A stretch of 43,440 nucleotides of DNA from AC-32 sp035455445 (GTDB taxonomy: Bacteria > Actinomycetota > Thermoleophilia > Gaiellales > Gaiellaceae): contig DATIFC010000109.1 in assembly GCA_035455445.1 (NCBI GenBank), positions 1-43,440 on the forward strand. The letters run 5' to 3'. Shown one piece after another: positions 9,267-17,612 of this stretch. A program made the translations under genes and the position numbers. The notes beneath the pieces are model-generated. The model saw only the letters and a list, made by a program, of their open reading frames with translations. It made no database searches and was not told where the DNA came from. How positions within the stretch are numbered: position 1 is the stretch's first letter; every line of letters begins with the position of its first letter.

Positions 9267-9336
9267 GACGCTCGCCCATGGCGCGATCCCGCCGCCCGGT
9301 CAGGTGACGCACTGGACAGAGCGCTGGGCGAGCGTC
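9267..9336. repeat. 12-bp inverted repeat between convergent genes
   Basis: GACGCTCGCCCA (9267-9278) and its exact reverse complement TGGGCGAGCGTC (9325-9336) enclose 46 bases, and the right arm includes the last bases of the minus-strand gene at 9335. It may form the stem of a bidirectional transcription terminator for the convergent genes. There is no T-run. Confidence 0.45.
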
Positions 9337-9643
9337 AGACCAGGGCGATTAGAAGTTCCACGAGCAACGCCGCGGCCATCAGGAACCACACGAGCGCTGC
9401 GAAGACCGTGAGCGCTCGCTCTCCGTCCCGGAAGATCGCCTGGAGCGCCACGACGCCGCTGGCCAGAGCGACCACGATCATCGGAAACCCGCCCACCGGC
9501 CCCATGAGCCGCCAGCCCATCCCGAGCACGAAGCTCGCCACCGCCAGCCCGACTGCCCACTTCCCGAGCCATGTCGTGGGCGCAACTGCGAAGCGACGCC
9601 GCTTCTCGACCGGCAGCCGCTGGTGAAACCCGCTGCTGGACAT
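9335..9643 (-). CDS. Small three-TM membrane protein
   Basis: A 102-aa protein with a basic N-terminus (QRLPVEKRRRF) followed by three hydrophobic segments at about residues 28-46, 49-68 and 76-101. The start is secure: AAGGAGG lies 8 bases before the ATG at 9643. No motif for function. It is convergent with the metal-dependent hydrolase gene and isolated from gltA by a repeat-rich 377-base gap. Confidence 0.7.
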   Translation of the reverse strand: MSSSGFHQRLPVEKRRRFAVAPTTWLGKWAVGLAVASFVLGMGWRLMGPVGGFPMIVVALASGVVALQAIFRDGERALTVFAALVWFLMAAALLVELLIALV

Positions 9644-9821
9644 CCCCGACACCTCCTTCGTCGTCAGCAGCGTCGCATCGAGCAGGCGCCCCGAGCATCG
9701 GGGCGCTCCCCAGTCGTCCTGCGGCTTACCCGCAGAACGGTATTCAGGGCAGAAACCCCGAGCCGTGGGACTTCGTCCCCGAGGCGAAGCCTGTTCGCAC
9801 GTCGGTCGGGTGCGGCGGACC

Positions 9822-9959
9822 CCGGGGTCAGATCTTGCAATGCAACACACTGACCGGGACGAGCGTGCGCGCGCGTCACGAAAGTGTGAAACATGACCGG
9901 TGTCGAAACGTCGTCACGCTCTCGGCGCGGAACTGCGGCAGTGCAAGACCTGACCCCGG
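9822..9959. repeat. MITE/REP-like element with terminal inverted repeats
   Basis: CCGGGGTCAGATCTTGCA (9822-9839) and TGCAAGACCTGACCCCGG (9942-9959) are 18-base inverted arms matching at 17 positions, around a 102-base non-coding core. The GGGGTCAG...CTGACCCC style of ends resembles bacterial REP-type mobile repeats, but family assignment needs other copies. No transposase is present, so it would be non-autonomous. Confidence 0.5.
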
Positions 9960-9964
9960 TTTGA

Positions 9965-10011
9965 ACCTGAGCTGGGGCGGCCCGCACCGGGTGCCGGCCG
10001 CCCACCCGTAG
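9965..10011 (+). pseudogene. Duplicated 3' end of the metal-dependent hydrolase gene
   Basis: These 47 bases match 9209-9255, the gene end including the TAG, at 41 positions. The translation NLSWGGPHRVPAAHP-stop parallels DLSWGGPHWVPAAHP-stop. Most differences keep or mildly change the protein, which suggests a former paralogue rather than a fresh copy. Homology stops abruptly at its upstream end, next to the inverted-repeat element. Confidence 0.65.
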
Positions 10012-10020
10012 CCCAGGTCC

Positions 10021-11307
<1,287 letters not shown>

Positions 11308-11396
11308 GGCTCCCTCCTTCTCGGGCTGATTGGCGGATCTTTCCCCCGCGCGCTCGGACGGGAATCCGTGCTGCCACCGGATTCGACTGCGGCGAA

Positions 11397-11582
11397 CTAC
11401 GGAAGCTGGGCGGGAATCTCGGCCTGTGCGCCGCCGCGGAAGCGGCGGGCGGTGGCCGACAGGAACGGCGGCGTCAGCCCCGGCGGCAGGTCGACCGTCG
11501 CCAGCAGCTCCCCGGCCTTCTCCTCGTCGCCGAGCGCGCCCAGAACGGAACGATCGCCGCTACCAAGCGGGAGGCGGCGAGG
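11397..11582 (-). pseudogene. Coding remnant downstream of sdhA
   Basis: Between the sdhA stop and a TAG at 11397-11399 an open frame of 61 codons, in the sdhA frame, has strongly coding-like codon use (G or C at nearly all third positions). It reads ...LGALGDEEKAGELLATVDL, then LPPGLTPPFLSATARRF and an end PAQLP. There is no ATG, GTG or TTG in frame, so it cannot be a free-standing gene. It is probably the C-terminal piece of a lost gene. The family was not recognised. Confidence 0.45.
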
Positions 11583-13265
11583 CTAGTACGTGCGCTCGGC
11601 CGGCTGCCACCTGGTGATCGTGACCGGCTTCCAGCCGAGCTCGGGGCCGCCGTCGCGCCAGCGGACGACCGAGTGCCTGAGGAAGTTCTCGTCGTCGCGG
11701 TCGGGGTAGTCCTGCGGCCGCGAGTGCGCGCCGCGGCTCTCCTTGCGCGCGACACCGGCCTCGAGCATGCAGGCGGCGAGGTCGAGCAGCGAGCCGAGCT
11801 CGAGCGCCTGGGTGAGGTCGTTGTTGAAGACGCGCCCCTTGTCCTCGACGAGCACGTTGCGGTAGCGCTCGCGCAGCCCGGCGATCACCTCCCGCTGCCG
11901 GAGCATCCGCTCCTCGTCGCGGAAGAGGCCGAAGTTGCGATGCATCGACTCCGCGAGCTCGTTCCGGATCGACCACGGCCTCTCGCCCTCGCTGCGGCCG
12001 AGCAGCTCCTCGAGCTCGCGCTGGGCGTCCGCCTCGACGGAGGCCGGGACGTCGACCGTCGTGTGCTGCAGCGCCCAGTCGGCGGCCGCATGGCCCGAGC
12101 GGCGGCCGAAGGTGATCGTCTCCATGAGCGAGTTGCCGCCGAGGCGGTTGGCGCCGTGGACGGAGACGCAGGCGGCCTCGCCGGCGGCGTAGAGGCCCTC
12201 CAGCTCGGTGCGGCCGTCGACATCGGTGTCGACGCCGCCCATGTGGTAGTGGGCGCCCGGCCGCACGGGGATGGGCTCGTGGATCGGGTCGACGCCGAGG
12301 TACGTCAGCGAGACCTCGCGCGTCCCCGGCAAGCGCTCGTTGATCTTCTGCGCGCCGAGGTGGCGCAGGTCGAGCAGGACGCTGCCGTTCACGCCGCGGC
12401 CCTCGTCGATCTCGGTCTGCTCGGAGCGCGAGACGACGTCGCGGCTGGCGAGCTCCATCGCGTTCGGCGCGTAGCGGGCCATGAAGCGCTCGTTCTCGGA
12501 GTTGAGCAGCGTGCCGCCCTCGCCGCGGCAGCCCTCGGTGATCAGGATCCCGGTCGGGTAGAGGGTCGTCGGGTGGAACTGCATGAACTCGATGTCCTTC
12601 AGCGGCACCCCCGCGTGGATCGCCATCGCGGAGCCGTCGCCGGTGCACGCCCACGCGTTCGTCGTGCCCGCGTACAGCCGCCCCGAGCCGCCCGTCGCGA
12701 GGATGACGGTCTTCGCGCCGACCGAGTGCAGCCCGCCGTTGACCAGGTCCCAGGCGATCACGCCCTGGCAGCGGCCGTCGTCCACCACCAGCTTCCACGC
12801 GTAGAACTCCTCGTAGACCCTGAGCTCGCGCTTGAGCAGCTGCTCGTAGCAGACGTGCAGCAGCACGTGGCCGGTGATGTCGGCGGCGTAGATCGCGCGC
12901 GGGCTCGCGGCGGCGCCGAAGGGCCGCTGCGCGATCCGGCCGTTGTCGTCGCGCGAGAAGATGCAGCCCCAGCGCTCCAGCTCGTAGATGTCCGAGGGCG
13001 CCTCGGCAGTGAAGACCTCGATCGCGTCCTGGTCGCCGAGGTAGTCCGAGCCCTTGATCGTGTCGAAGGCGTGCGACTCGGGCGTGTCCTCGGCCGCGTT
13101 CCCGAGCGCGGCGTTGATGCCGCCCTCGGCGGCGCCGGAGTGGCTGCGGGTCGGGTGCAGCTTGGAGAGCAGCGCCACGTCGGCGCCGGCGTCGTGGGCG
13201 GCGATCGCCGCCCGCATCCCCGCGAGACCGGCCCCGAGGACGAGCACGTCGTGCTTGGCGATCAC
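11583..13265 (-). CDS. sdhA: Succinate dehydrogenase/fumarate reductase flavoprotein subunit
   Basis: A 560-aa FAD subunit that oxidises succinate to fumarate (or the reverse) when joined to iron-sulfur and membrane subunits. The Rossmann GAGLAG is at residues 11-16, the FAD-attaching His is His42 in RSHSGAAEGG, and substrate-site motifs include QFHPTTLYPTGILITEGCRGEGG, HYHMGGVDTD and GANRLGGNSL. GTG start at 13265. It lies 10 bases after the ZIP transporter stop, in a Fur-ZIP-sdhA run. No sdhB, sdhC or sdhD is adjacent, which is unusual; partners must be elsewhere. Confidence 0.93.
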   Translation of the reverse strand: MIAKHDVLVLGAGLAGMRAAIAAHDAGADVALLSKLHPTRSHSGAAEGGINAALGNAAEDTPESHAFDTIKGSDYLGDQDAIEVFTAEAPSDIYELERWGCIFSRDDNGRIAQRPFGAAASPRAIYAADITGHVLLHVCYEQLLKRELRVYEEFYAWKLVVDDGRCQGVIAWDLVNGGLHSVGAKTVILATGGSGRLYAGTTNAWACTGDGSAMAIHAGVPLKDIEFMQFHPTTLYPTGILITEGCRGEGGTLLNSENERFMARYAPNAMELASRDVVSRSEQTEIDEGRGVNGSVLLDLRHLGAQKINERLPGTREVSLTYLGVDPIHEPIPVRPGAHYHMGGVDTDVDGRTELEGLYAAGEAACVSVHGANRLGGNSLMETITFGRRSGHAAADWALQHTTVDVPASVEADAQRELEELLGRSEGERPWSIRNELAESMHRNFGLFRDEERMLRQREVIAGLRERYRNVLVEDKGRVFNNDLTQALELGSLLDLAACMLEAGVARKESRGAHSRPQDYPDRDDENFLRHSVVRWRDGGPELGWKPVTITRWQPAERTY

Positions 13266-13275
13266 CCCGCGAAGA

Positions 13276-13995
13276 CTACTGAGACGCCAGCGCCACGATC
13301 GCGTAGGTGAGGCCGAAGCCGGACAGCGTCAGCGCGATCCGCAGCGGCGAGGTCCGCTCGTGCGCCGCGGGCAGCAGGTCCGACGCGCCCACGTAGAGGA
13401 AGAAGCCGGCGTAGACGGCCAGCATGTACGCCAGGCTCGCATCAGAGACCGAGACCAGCGTCCCCACGATCGCCCCGAAGAAGGGCGCGGACGCGTCGGC
13501 CGCCAGCCAGCGGAGGGCCTGGCGCCGCTCGCCGCGCTGCCGCAGGACGAAGGTGACCGTGTTCAGCCCGTCGGCGAAGTCGTGACTGATCACCGCCACG
13601 AACACGAGCACGCCGGTCAGCGTGTCGACGCCGAACGCGATGCCGATCCCGAGGCCGTCGACGAAGCTGTGTACCGAGAGTGCCGCGGCCCCGAGCGCGC
13701 CCACGCGGCGATGCGCCCGCGCGTGCTCCGGGTCGTCGCGGTGGTGCAGCACGAGCGCCCGCTGGAAGAAGAAGAACGTGAGGAACCCGGCCGCGACGAG
13801 CGTCGTCACCCGCCGCGGGTCGTCGATCCCCGCGATCGCCTGGGGGAGCACGTCGAAGAGCGCCACCCCGACCACCACTCCGCCGCTCAGCGCCAGCACC
13901 GTCTCGAGGTGGCGCTGCAGCCGCAGCGCGGTCAGCCCGCCGGCCAGCGTCGAGAGCACCGTCAAGAGCGAGAGCGGGATGGCGATCCAGCTCAC
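13276..13995 (-). CDS. ZIP-family metal transporter
   Basis: A 239-aa divalent-metal permease (zinc or iron uptake) with about eight membrane helices. The metal-path motifs are seen in helix IV, SVHSFVDGLGIGIAF, and helix V, ISHDFADGLNTVTF, both with the conserved His. A His-rich loop (LHHRDDPEHARAHRR, about residues 85-99) precedes helix IV, as in many ZIP proteins. GTG start at 13995 overlaps the Fur stop (GTGA). Pairing with a Fur-type repressor indicates metal-controlled expression. Confidence 0.92.
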   Translation of the reverse strand: MSWIAIPLSLLTVLSTLAGGLTALRLQRHLETVLALSGGVVVGVALFDVLPQAIAGIDDPRRVTTLVAAGFLTFFFFQRALVLHHRDDPEHARAHRRVGALGAAALSVHSFVDGLGIGIAFGVDTLTGVLVFVAVISHDFADGLNTVTFVLRQRGERRQALRWLAADASAPFFGAIVGTLVSVSDASLAYMLAVYAGFFLYVGASDLLPAAHERTSPLRIALTLSGFGLTYAIVALASQ

Positions 13996-14354
13996 GCGCA
14001 GCGCTCGCAGACGCCGTACAGGTCGGCGTCGTGCCGCTGGACGACGAACCCGTGGCGCCTGCGCACCTCCGTGACCGGAGGCGCGGCGCAGAGGTCCGTC
14101 TCCTCGACCGAGCCGCACGAGACGCAGACCAGATGGTGGTGATGGCCCGGCTCGCACGCGATGAAGCGGCCGCGGTCGAGGCGGCGCACGCGCTGGTCCG
14201 ACTCGAGCAGGGCGAGGGTGCGGTAGACGGTCGCGAGGCTCACGGGCGCGGAGGCGTGCGCGTCGCTCCAGAGCTCCTCGGCGGTGAAGGCACGGTGCCG
14301 CGACGCGACGAGCTCGGCGAGCAGGCGGCGCTGACGCGTGTTCCTCCTGGGCAC
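13992..14354 (-). CDS. Fur-family metalloregulator (Zur- or Fur-like)
   Basis: A 120-aa repressor with an N-terminal winged helix (TRQRRLLAELVASRHRAFTAEELW; SLATVYRTLALLE as recognition helix) and a short metal-binding half: HHHHLVCVSCGSVEE, then CERC at the C-terminus, giving the four-Cys structural zinc site. The length is below the usual 135-150, so the dimer domain is compact. Coupling to a ZIP transporter suits a zinc (Zur) or iron role; sequence alone does not decide. Divergent from the NlpC/P60 gene. Confidence 0.9.
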   Translation of the reverse strand: MPRRNTRQRRLLAELVASRHRAFTAEELWSDAHASAPVSLATVYRTLALLESDQRVRRLDRGRFIACEPGHHHHLVCVSCGSVEETDLCAAPPVTEVRRRHGFVVQRHDADLYGVCERCA

Positions 14355-14367
14355 TCCTCGAGCTTAC

Positions 14368-14391
14368 TGCAAACGCTTCTCATTCTCAAAA
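14368..14391. promoter_or_regulatory. Candidate Fur-type operator
   Basis: On the minus strand the AT-rich segment upstream of the Fur start reads TGAGAATGAGAAGCGTTTGCA. The left half (GAGAATGAGAA) matches the classical Fur-box hexamer pattern; the right half is poor. Its place 14-37 bases before the start fits autoregulation. It could also serve the divergent gene at 14439. Confidence 0.35.
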
Positions 14392-14438
14392 GTCGAGCCT
14401 TCTCGCAGCGCGCCTGGCCCTGTGCAACCATCAGCCGC

Positions 14439-15443
14439 GTGCGTCGGCTCCCTCCCGGGCTGCTCGTGGTCGCGTTCGTGCTCGCGGCCGCGCCGGCCGG
14501 GCGCGCCGGGATCGCCGAGATCCGCGACGCCCAGGGCCACCTCGTCGCGGCGGCCCGGCAGGGATCCTTCGCGTCCATGCAGGACGGCGGCTGGACGCTC
14601 CGCTTCGACGCCTCCTCGCGCAGCGCGCGCGGCGTCTCGCTGCGCGGCGTCTCGATCGCCGGCGGCCTCGTGTACGCCGAACGCATCTTCGTGCCCGCGC
14701 ACGGGCTCGCCGGCGCCGTCGTGCGCGGCCTGGCAGTCGACGGCAAGGCCGTCGCGGCCCGGCCGAACACGCTCGTGCCCCTCGGGCCCGGGAGCTACCT
14801 CGTCGTGCTGCAGGAGGCGGTGGTGCCCGGCGAGGGCAGCGGCGTCGTGGGGCTGCGCGTGGTCGCCGGCGACGCGTCGCTCGGCGTCGACCCCGGAACG
14901 CAGCTGCTCGTCGGGCTCGCGCGCGCCGCGCTGCCGCCGCAGCCGCACCACCGCAGCGCGCGCCTCTCCTGGCTCGCGCTCGGCGTGAGCGGCCACGGCG
15001 CCGATACCGGCGGCGCCGACCTCACGCTTCCGGGGCAACAGCTCCTCGGCCTGCCCACCGGCGGGACGACCGGCGCGAAGGCCGTGCAGATCGCGCTGCG
15101 GTACCTGGGGATCCCGTACGTGTGGGGCGGCGCCGACCCGCTGACCGGCTTCGACTGCTCCGGCCTGACGATGTACGTCTACGCGCAGCTCGGGATCCAC
15201 CTGACGCACTACACTGGCTCGCAGTTCTACGAGGGCGCGCGGGTGCCGCCCTGGGCGCTGCAGCCGGGCGATCTCGTCTTCTTCGAGCCGAGCTCGCGGG
15301 GGCCCCAGCACGAGGGCATGTACATCGGCGGCGGGAAGTTCATCCAGGCGCCGCACACCGGCGACGTGGTGAAGATCTCGTCGCTCTCGGAGCCCGGCTA
15401 CGCCTTCGGCTTCGTCGGCGCCGTCCGGCCGTTCGGAACCTGA
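14439..15443 (+). CDS. Exported NlpC/P60 cell-wall endopeptidase
   Basis: A 334-aa exported protein: signal peptide (residues 1-23, LPPGLLVVAFVLAAAPAGRA), a 170-residue beta-rich region of unknown fold, then an NlpC/P60 papain-like domain from about 210. The catalytic triad is visible as Cys240 in GFDCSGL, His291 in QHEGMYIG and His306 in APHTG. Such enzymes cut stem peptides of peptidoglycan. GTG start. Transcription is divergent from fur, and a small membrane gene follows after 59 bases. The novel N-terminal region may place the enzyme at the wall. Confidence 0.88.
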   Translation: MRRLPPGLLVVAFVLAAAPAGRAGIAEIRDAQGHLVAAARQGSFASMQDGGWTLRFDASSRSARGVSLRGVSIAGGLVYAERIFVPAHGLAGAVVRGLAVDGKAVAARPNTLVPLGPGSYLVVLQEAVVPGEGSGVVGLRVVAGDASLGVDPGTQLLVGLARAALPPQPHHRSARLSWLALGVSGHGADTGGADLTLPGQQLLGLPTGGTTGAKAVQIALRYLGIPYVWGGADPLTGFDCSGLTMYVYAQLGIHLTHYTGSQFYEGARVPPWALQPGDLVFFEPSSRGPQHEGMYIGGGKFIQAPHTGDVVKISSLSEPGYAFGFVGAVRPFGT

Positions 15444-15502
15444 TGGCGGCGGCAACGCGCGGCACCGTCGTGCGAGCGGGCGCACTCTGGCACCATGAGA
15501 GC

Positions 15503-15844
15503 GTGAGGACGCCGTTCATCTGGATTCCGGCGAGCGCCGTGCTCGTCCAGGAGCACCTCGAGCGGCTGCTGCTGGACGGCGGCGACCTCGGCTCGCTGCT
15601 GGCGGCCGAGCCCGCCCTCCTCGCCGGGCTCGTGCTGCAGGTGCCGTGCGGGCTGATCGCGCTCTGGCTCGTGCGGGCGCTCCTGCGCGCCGCAGACGAG
15701 CTCGGGCTCGCGCTCGCGCGGCGACCGGCGGACGTCGTCCGCCTCACGCGCGCGGACCCCGTCTTCTCCTTCGCCCCCTGGCGCCTGCGGCCCGCCGCAC
15801 TCGCGTCGCGCCACGCGGGCCGCGCTCCTCCGCTCCCCGCTTGA
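15503..15844 (+). CDS. Small membrane protein of unknown function
   Basis: A 113-aa protein opening with a hydrophobic stretch (FIWIPASAVLVQEHLERLL) and holding a clear membrane helix at about residues 40-62 (LLAGLVLQVPCGLIALWLV). The rest is Arg/Ala-rich and cytosolic. The QEHLER segment recurs in small actinobacterial membrane proteins, but no function is known to me. GTG start with GAGAG shortly upstream. A strong hairpin follows the stop. Confidence 0.6.
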   Translation: MRTPFIWIPASAVLVQEHLERLLLDGGDLGSLLAAEPALLAGLVLQVPCGLIALWLVRALLRAADELGLALARRPADVVRLTRADPVFSFAPWRLRPAALASRHAGRAPPLPA

Positions 15845-15849
15845 CGGGG

Positions 15850-15869
15850 GCAGCCGCGCCCGCGGCTGC
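15850..15869. terminator. Hairpin after the small membrane gene
   Basis: GCAGCCGCG (15850-15858) pairs perfectly with CGCGGCTGC (15861-15869) around a 2-base centre, 5 bases after a stop codon. It has no T-run, so it is a possible GC-type terminator or attenuator ahead of the HTH gene. Confidence 0.45.
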
Positions 15870-15898
15870 GGACGGCGAACGAAGGAGGACAGTTTCCG

Positions 15899-16150
15899 TT
15901 GCACCAGCAGACTCAGAGCCACAACTCGCGGACCGACCTCGACGTGCTCGCGACGGCGCTCGCGGAGCGTCTCCAGCTCTCGAACGCCTCGCCGTGGATG
16001 AACACCGCGGAGGCGGCCGGGTACATGCGCGTCTCGATCCGCTGGCTGCGCCAGCACCTGCACCAGATCCCGCACAGCAAGGTCGAGGGCCGGCTGTTCT
16101 TCAGCCGCAACGAGCTCGACGCCTGGCTCGCGAAGAACCGGCGCACCTGA
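15899..16150 (+). CDS. Excisionase-like helix-turn-helix protein
   Basis: An 83-aa protein with a MerR-type HTH_17 (excisionase-family) domain at about residues 33-80: WMNTAEAAGYMRVSIRWLRQH, then a wing (KVEGRLFFSRNELDAWL). The first 30 residues are polar. A TTG start at 15899 is used, supported by GAAGGAGG at 15881-15888, 10 bases upstream. Such small proteins serve as phage or element excisionases or as host regulators. No integrase or attachment site is visible, so a regulator is as likely. It is insulated by hairpins on both sides. Confidence 0.75.
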   Translation: MHQQTQSHNSRTDLDVLATALAERLQLSNASPWMNTAEAAGYMRVSIRWLRQHLHQIPHSKVEGRLFFSRNELDAWLAKNRRT

Positions 16151-16159
16151 AGACGACGA

Positions 16160-16192
16160 GGTGCCGCCCCGGCGCGAGGCCGGGGCGGCACC
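16160..16192. terminator. Strong hairpin terminator between convergent genes
   Basis: GGTGCCGCCCCGGC (16160-16173) pairs over all 14 bases with GCCGGGGCGGCACC (16179-16192) around a 5-base loop. It lies 9 bases past the HTH gene stop and just past the end of the minus-strand fragment at 16206, so it can serve both directions. Confidence 0.7.
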
Positions 16193-16205
16193 CCCGAGAG
16201 AACGG

Positions 16206-16440
16206 CTACCGCCGCGGGAGCGTCAGCGCCCAGGCGCCGCGACCGTGCGTCGCGGCATAGAGCACGTTCGCCGACTGCGAGAGCGTCAGCCCGTTGACCG
16301 TCGCCCTCGGCAGGCCCGAGCCAGCGGTCTCCCAGTGGCTCGCGCCGCGCGGGAGCCGCAGGACGCCGAAGTCCGTCCCGGCGTCGCCGGTCGCGCCGAA
16401 GTAGGCGATCCCGGTCACCGGCTGGTCGCCGATGTCGCGG
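16206..16440 (-). pseudogene. C-terminal fragment of a BNR/Asp-box exo-sialidase-like protein
   Basis: About 78 codons ending in LYAATHGRGAWALTLPRR-stop. The YAATHGRGAW ending and the preceding QPVTGIAYFGATG segment are typical of the last blades of secreted WD40/BNR-repeat (sialidase-type) beta-propellers of 300-900 residues. Homology ends near 16440, where the opposite-strand acetyltransferase fragment begins, so the 5' part is gone. No plausible start or signal peptide exists. Confidence 0.6.
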
Positions 16441-16441
16441 G

Positions 16442-16738
16442 CCGGGCGCGGTAGTGGGCGCGGCCGCCGAGCTCGGCGCGCACTCGCTCGGCGCCCGGGG
16501 CGCGCTCGTGGGCCACCACGCCCGCGTCGGGGCCGGGGCGGTGCTGAACCCTGGCGCCAACGTCGGCGGGAACAGCGAGATCCGCGACGGGGCCGCTGTC
16601 GGCATGAGCGCCGTGGTCGTCAACGGGGTGACCGTGGGCGCGGGAGCGGTCGTGGCCGCGGGGGCCGTCGTCCTCCGCGAGGTCGAGCCCGCGACACGCG
16701 TCCAGGGCGTGCCGGCACGCGTGTTCACGCGCGCGTGA
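16442..16738 (+). pseudogene. Hexapeptide-repeat (NeuD-like) acetyltransferase, C-terminal fragment
   Basis: About 98 codons of left-handed beta-helix: successive six-residue rungs such as VGAGAV, LNPGAN, VGGNSE, IRDGAA, VGMSAV, VNGVTV, GAGAVVAAGAVV, then VEPATRVQGVPARVF, the standard ending of sugar O- or N-acetyltransferases of the NeuD/PglD type. The N-terminal Rossmann-like half of about 100 residues is absent, cut at the junction near 16441. A GTG at 16454 could start a 94-aa product but no ribosome site supports it. Its stop overlaps the glycosyltransferase GTG (GTGA), so both came from one surface-sugar operon. Confidence 0.6.
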
Positions 16739-17612
16739 GCCCGGGTCTGCGCCGGCGCCTGGCCCATGCCCTCGACCGGCGCTTCGAGGCGCTGCACCAC
16801 CGGGTCGAGGGCGTGGCGAACGACGTCGCGGGCCTCCGCGAGGAGGTCGCGCGGGCACAGGCCGACGTCGCGAGGCTCGCGCGGCGGCTCGACGACGAGA
16901 TCTCGCCGACGCTGCGGATCCTGGCCGGCCGCGACGCCGAGAACCGGCGGCTGCTCGCGGAGGCGCGGTCCGACCCGGAGTACGAGCTCGCCTTCACCGC
17001 GCCAAACCCGCTGGTGACCGTCGTCCTGCCGACCTACCGGCGCCCCGGCCTGCTGCGCACGCGCTCGTTGCCGGCGGCGCTCGCACAGAAGCACGAGCGG
17101 CTCGAGGTGCTGGTGATCGGCGACGGGCCCGACCCCGAGGCCGAGCAGGTCGTCCGCGAGCTCGACGAGGGATCGGGTGCGGTGGACGAGCCTGCCGCAG
17201 CGCCACGTCTACCCGGACGCGCAGCGCCACTGGCTCGCGAGCTCGACGCTGGCGCGGAACGAGGGCTACCGGCTGGCGCGCGGCGGCTGGCTGTTCGACT
17301 TCGACGACGACGACTCGACGCGATCGCGCTCCTGCTCGAGGCGGCGCGCGAGCGGCGCGCCGAGGCGGTTCAGGGCGTGATCCGGGAGCAGCGCCCCGAC
17401 GGCTCGACCCGCGACGAGGCGGCGGCGCTGCCCAACCGGCTGCCGCTGAAGGGCGCGCTCGTGCACGCGCACCTGCGCTTCTTCGAGCGCGAGCATGTCG
17501 CGTCGGCGCTGGGCATCGCGGGCGACCGGTTCCGAGGCGAGCGGATGCTGCGCGCAGGCGTGCGGATCGAGCTGGTCGAGCGCGTCACCTACGACTACTA
17601 CCCGGTCGGGCC
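16735..17612 (+). pseudogene. Family 2 glycosyltransferase with two frameshifts
   Basis: The N-terminus is a coiled coil (about residues 10-75), then the GT2 core NPLVTVVLPTYRRP and LEVLVIGDGPD. Near 17169 one extra G shifts the frame: the true continuation VRWTSLPQRHVYPD to the DXD-type WLFDFDDDD is in another frame, then one base lost in the GAC run near 17312 restores frame one (LDAIALLLEAARERR onward). The C-terminus stops short at the end of the opposing Kelch gene. Inactive as read, unless the indels are sequencing errors; they sit in a G-run and a GAC repeat. Confidence 0.65.

Larger units (their letters stand above)
9644..10020. other. Repeat-rich intergenic region without an intact gene
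   Basis: No credible intact gene is seen. The stretch 9644-9821 shows nothing recognisable beyond the ribosome site of the minus-strand gene. The rest holds an inverted-repeat element (9822-9959) and a duplicated hydrolase gene tail (9965-10011), then ends at the gltA stop. It looks like a site of past insertion and deletion. Confidence 0.6.

Noticed and set aside
11673..13310. A 545-codon plus-strand open frame opposite sdhA
   Set aside because: It mirrors sdhA codons, has no motif, and sdhA has complete catalytic motifs on the other strand.
15899..17612. An integrated phage or genomic island built on the excisionase-like gene
   Set aside because: No integrase, phage structural gene, tRNA target or direct-repeat pair was seen; only broken sugar genes follow.
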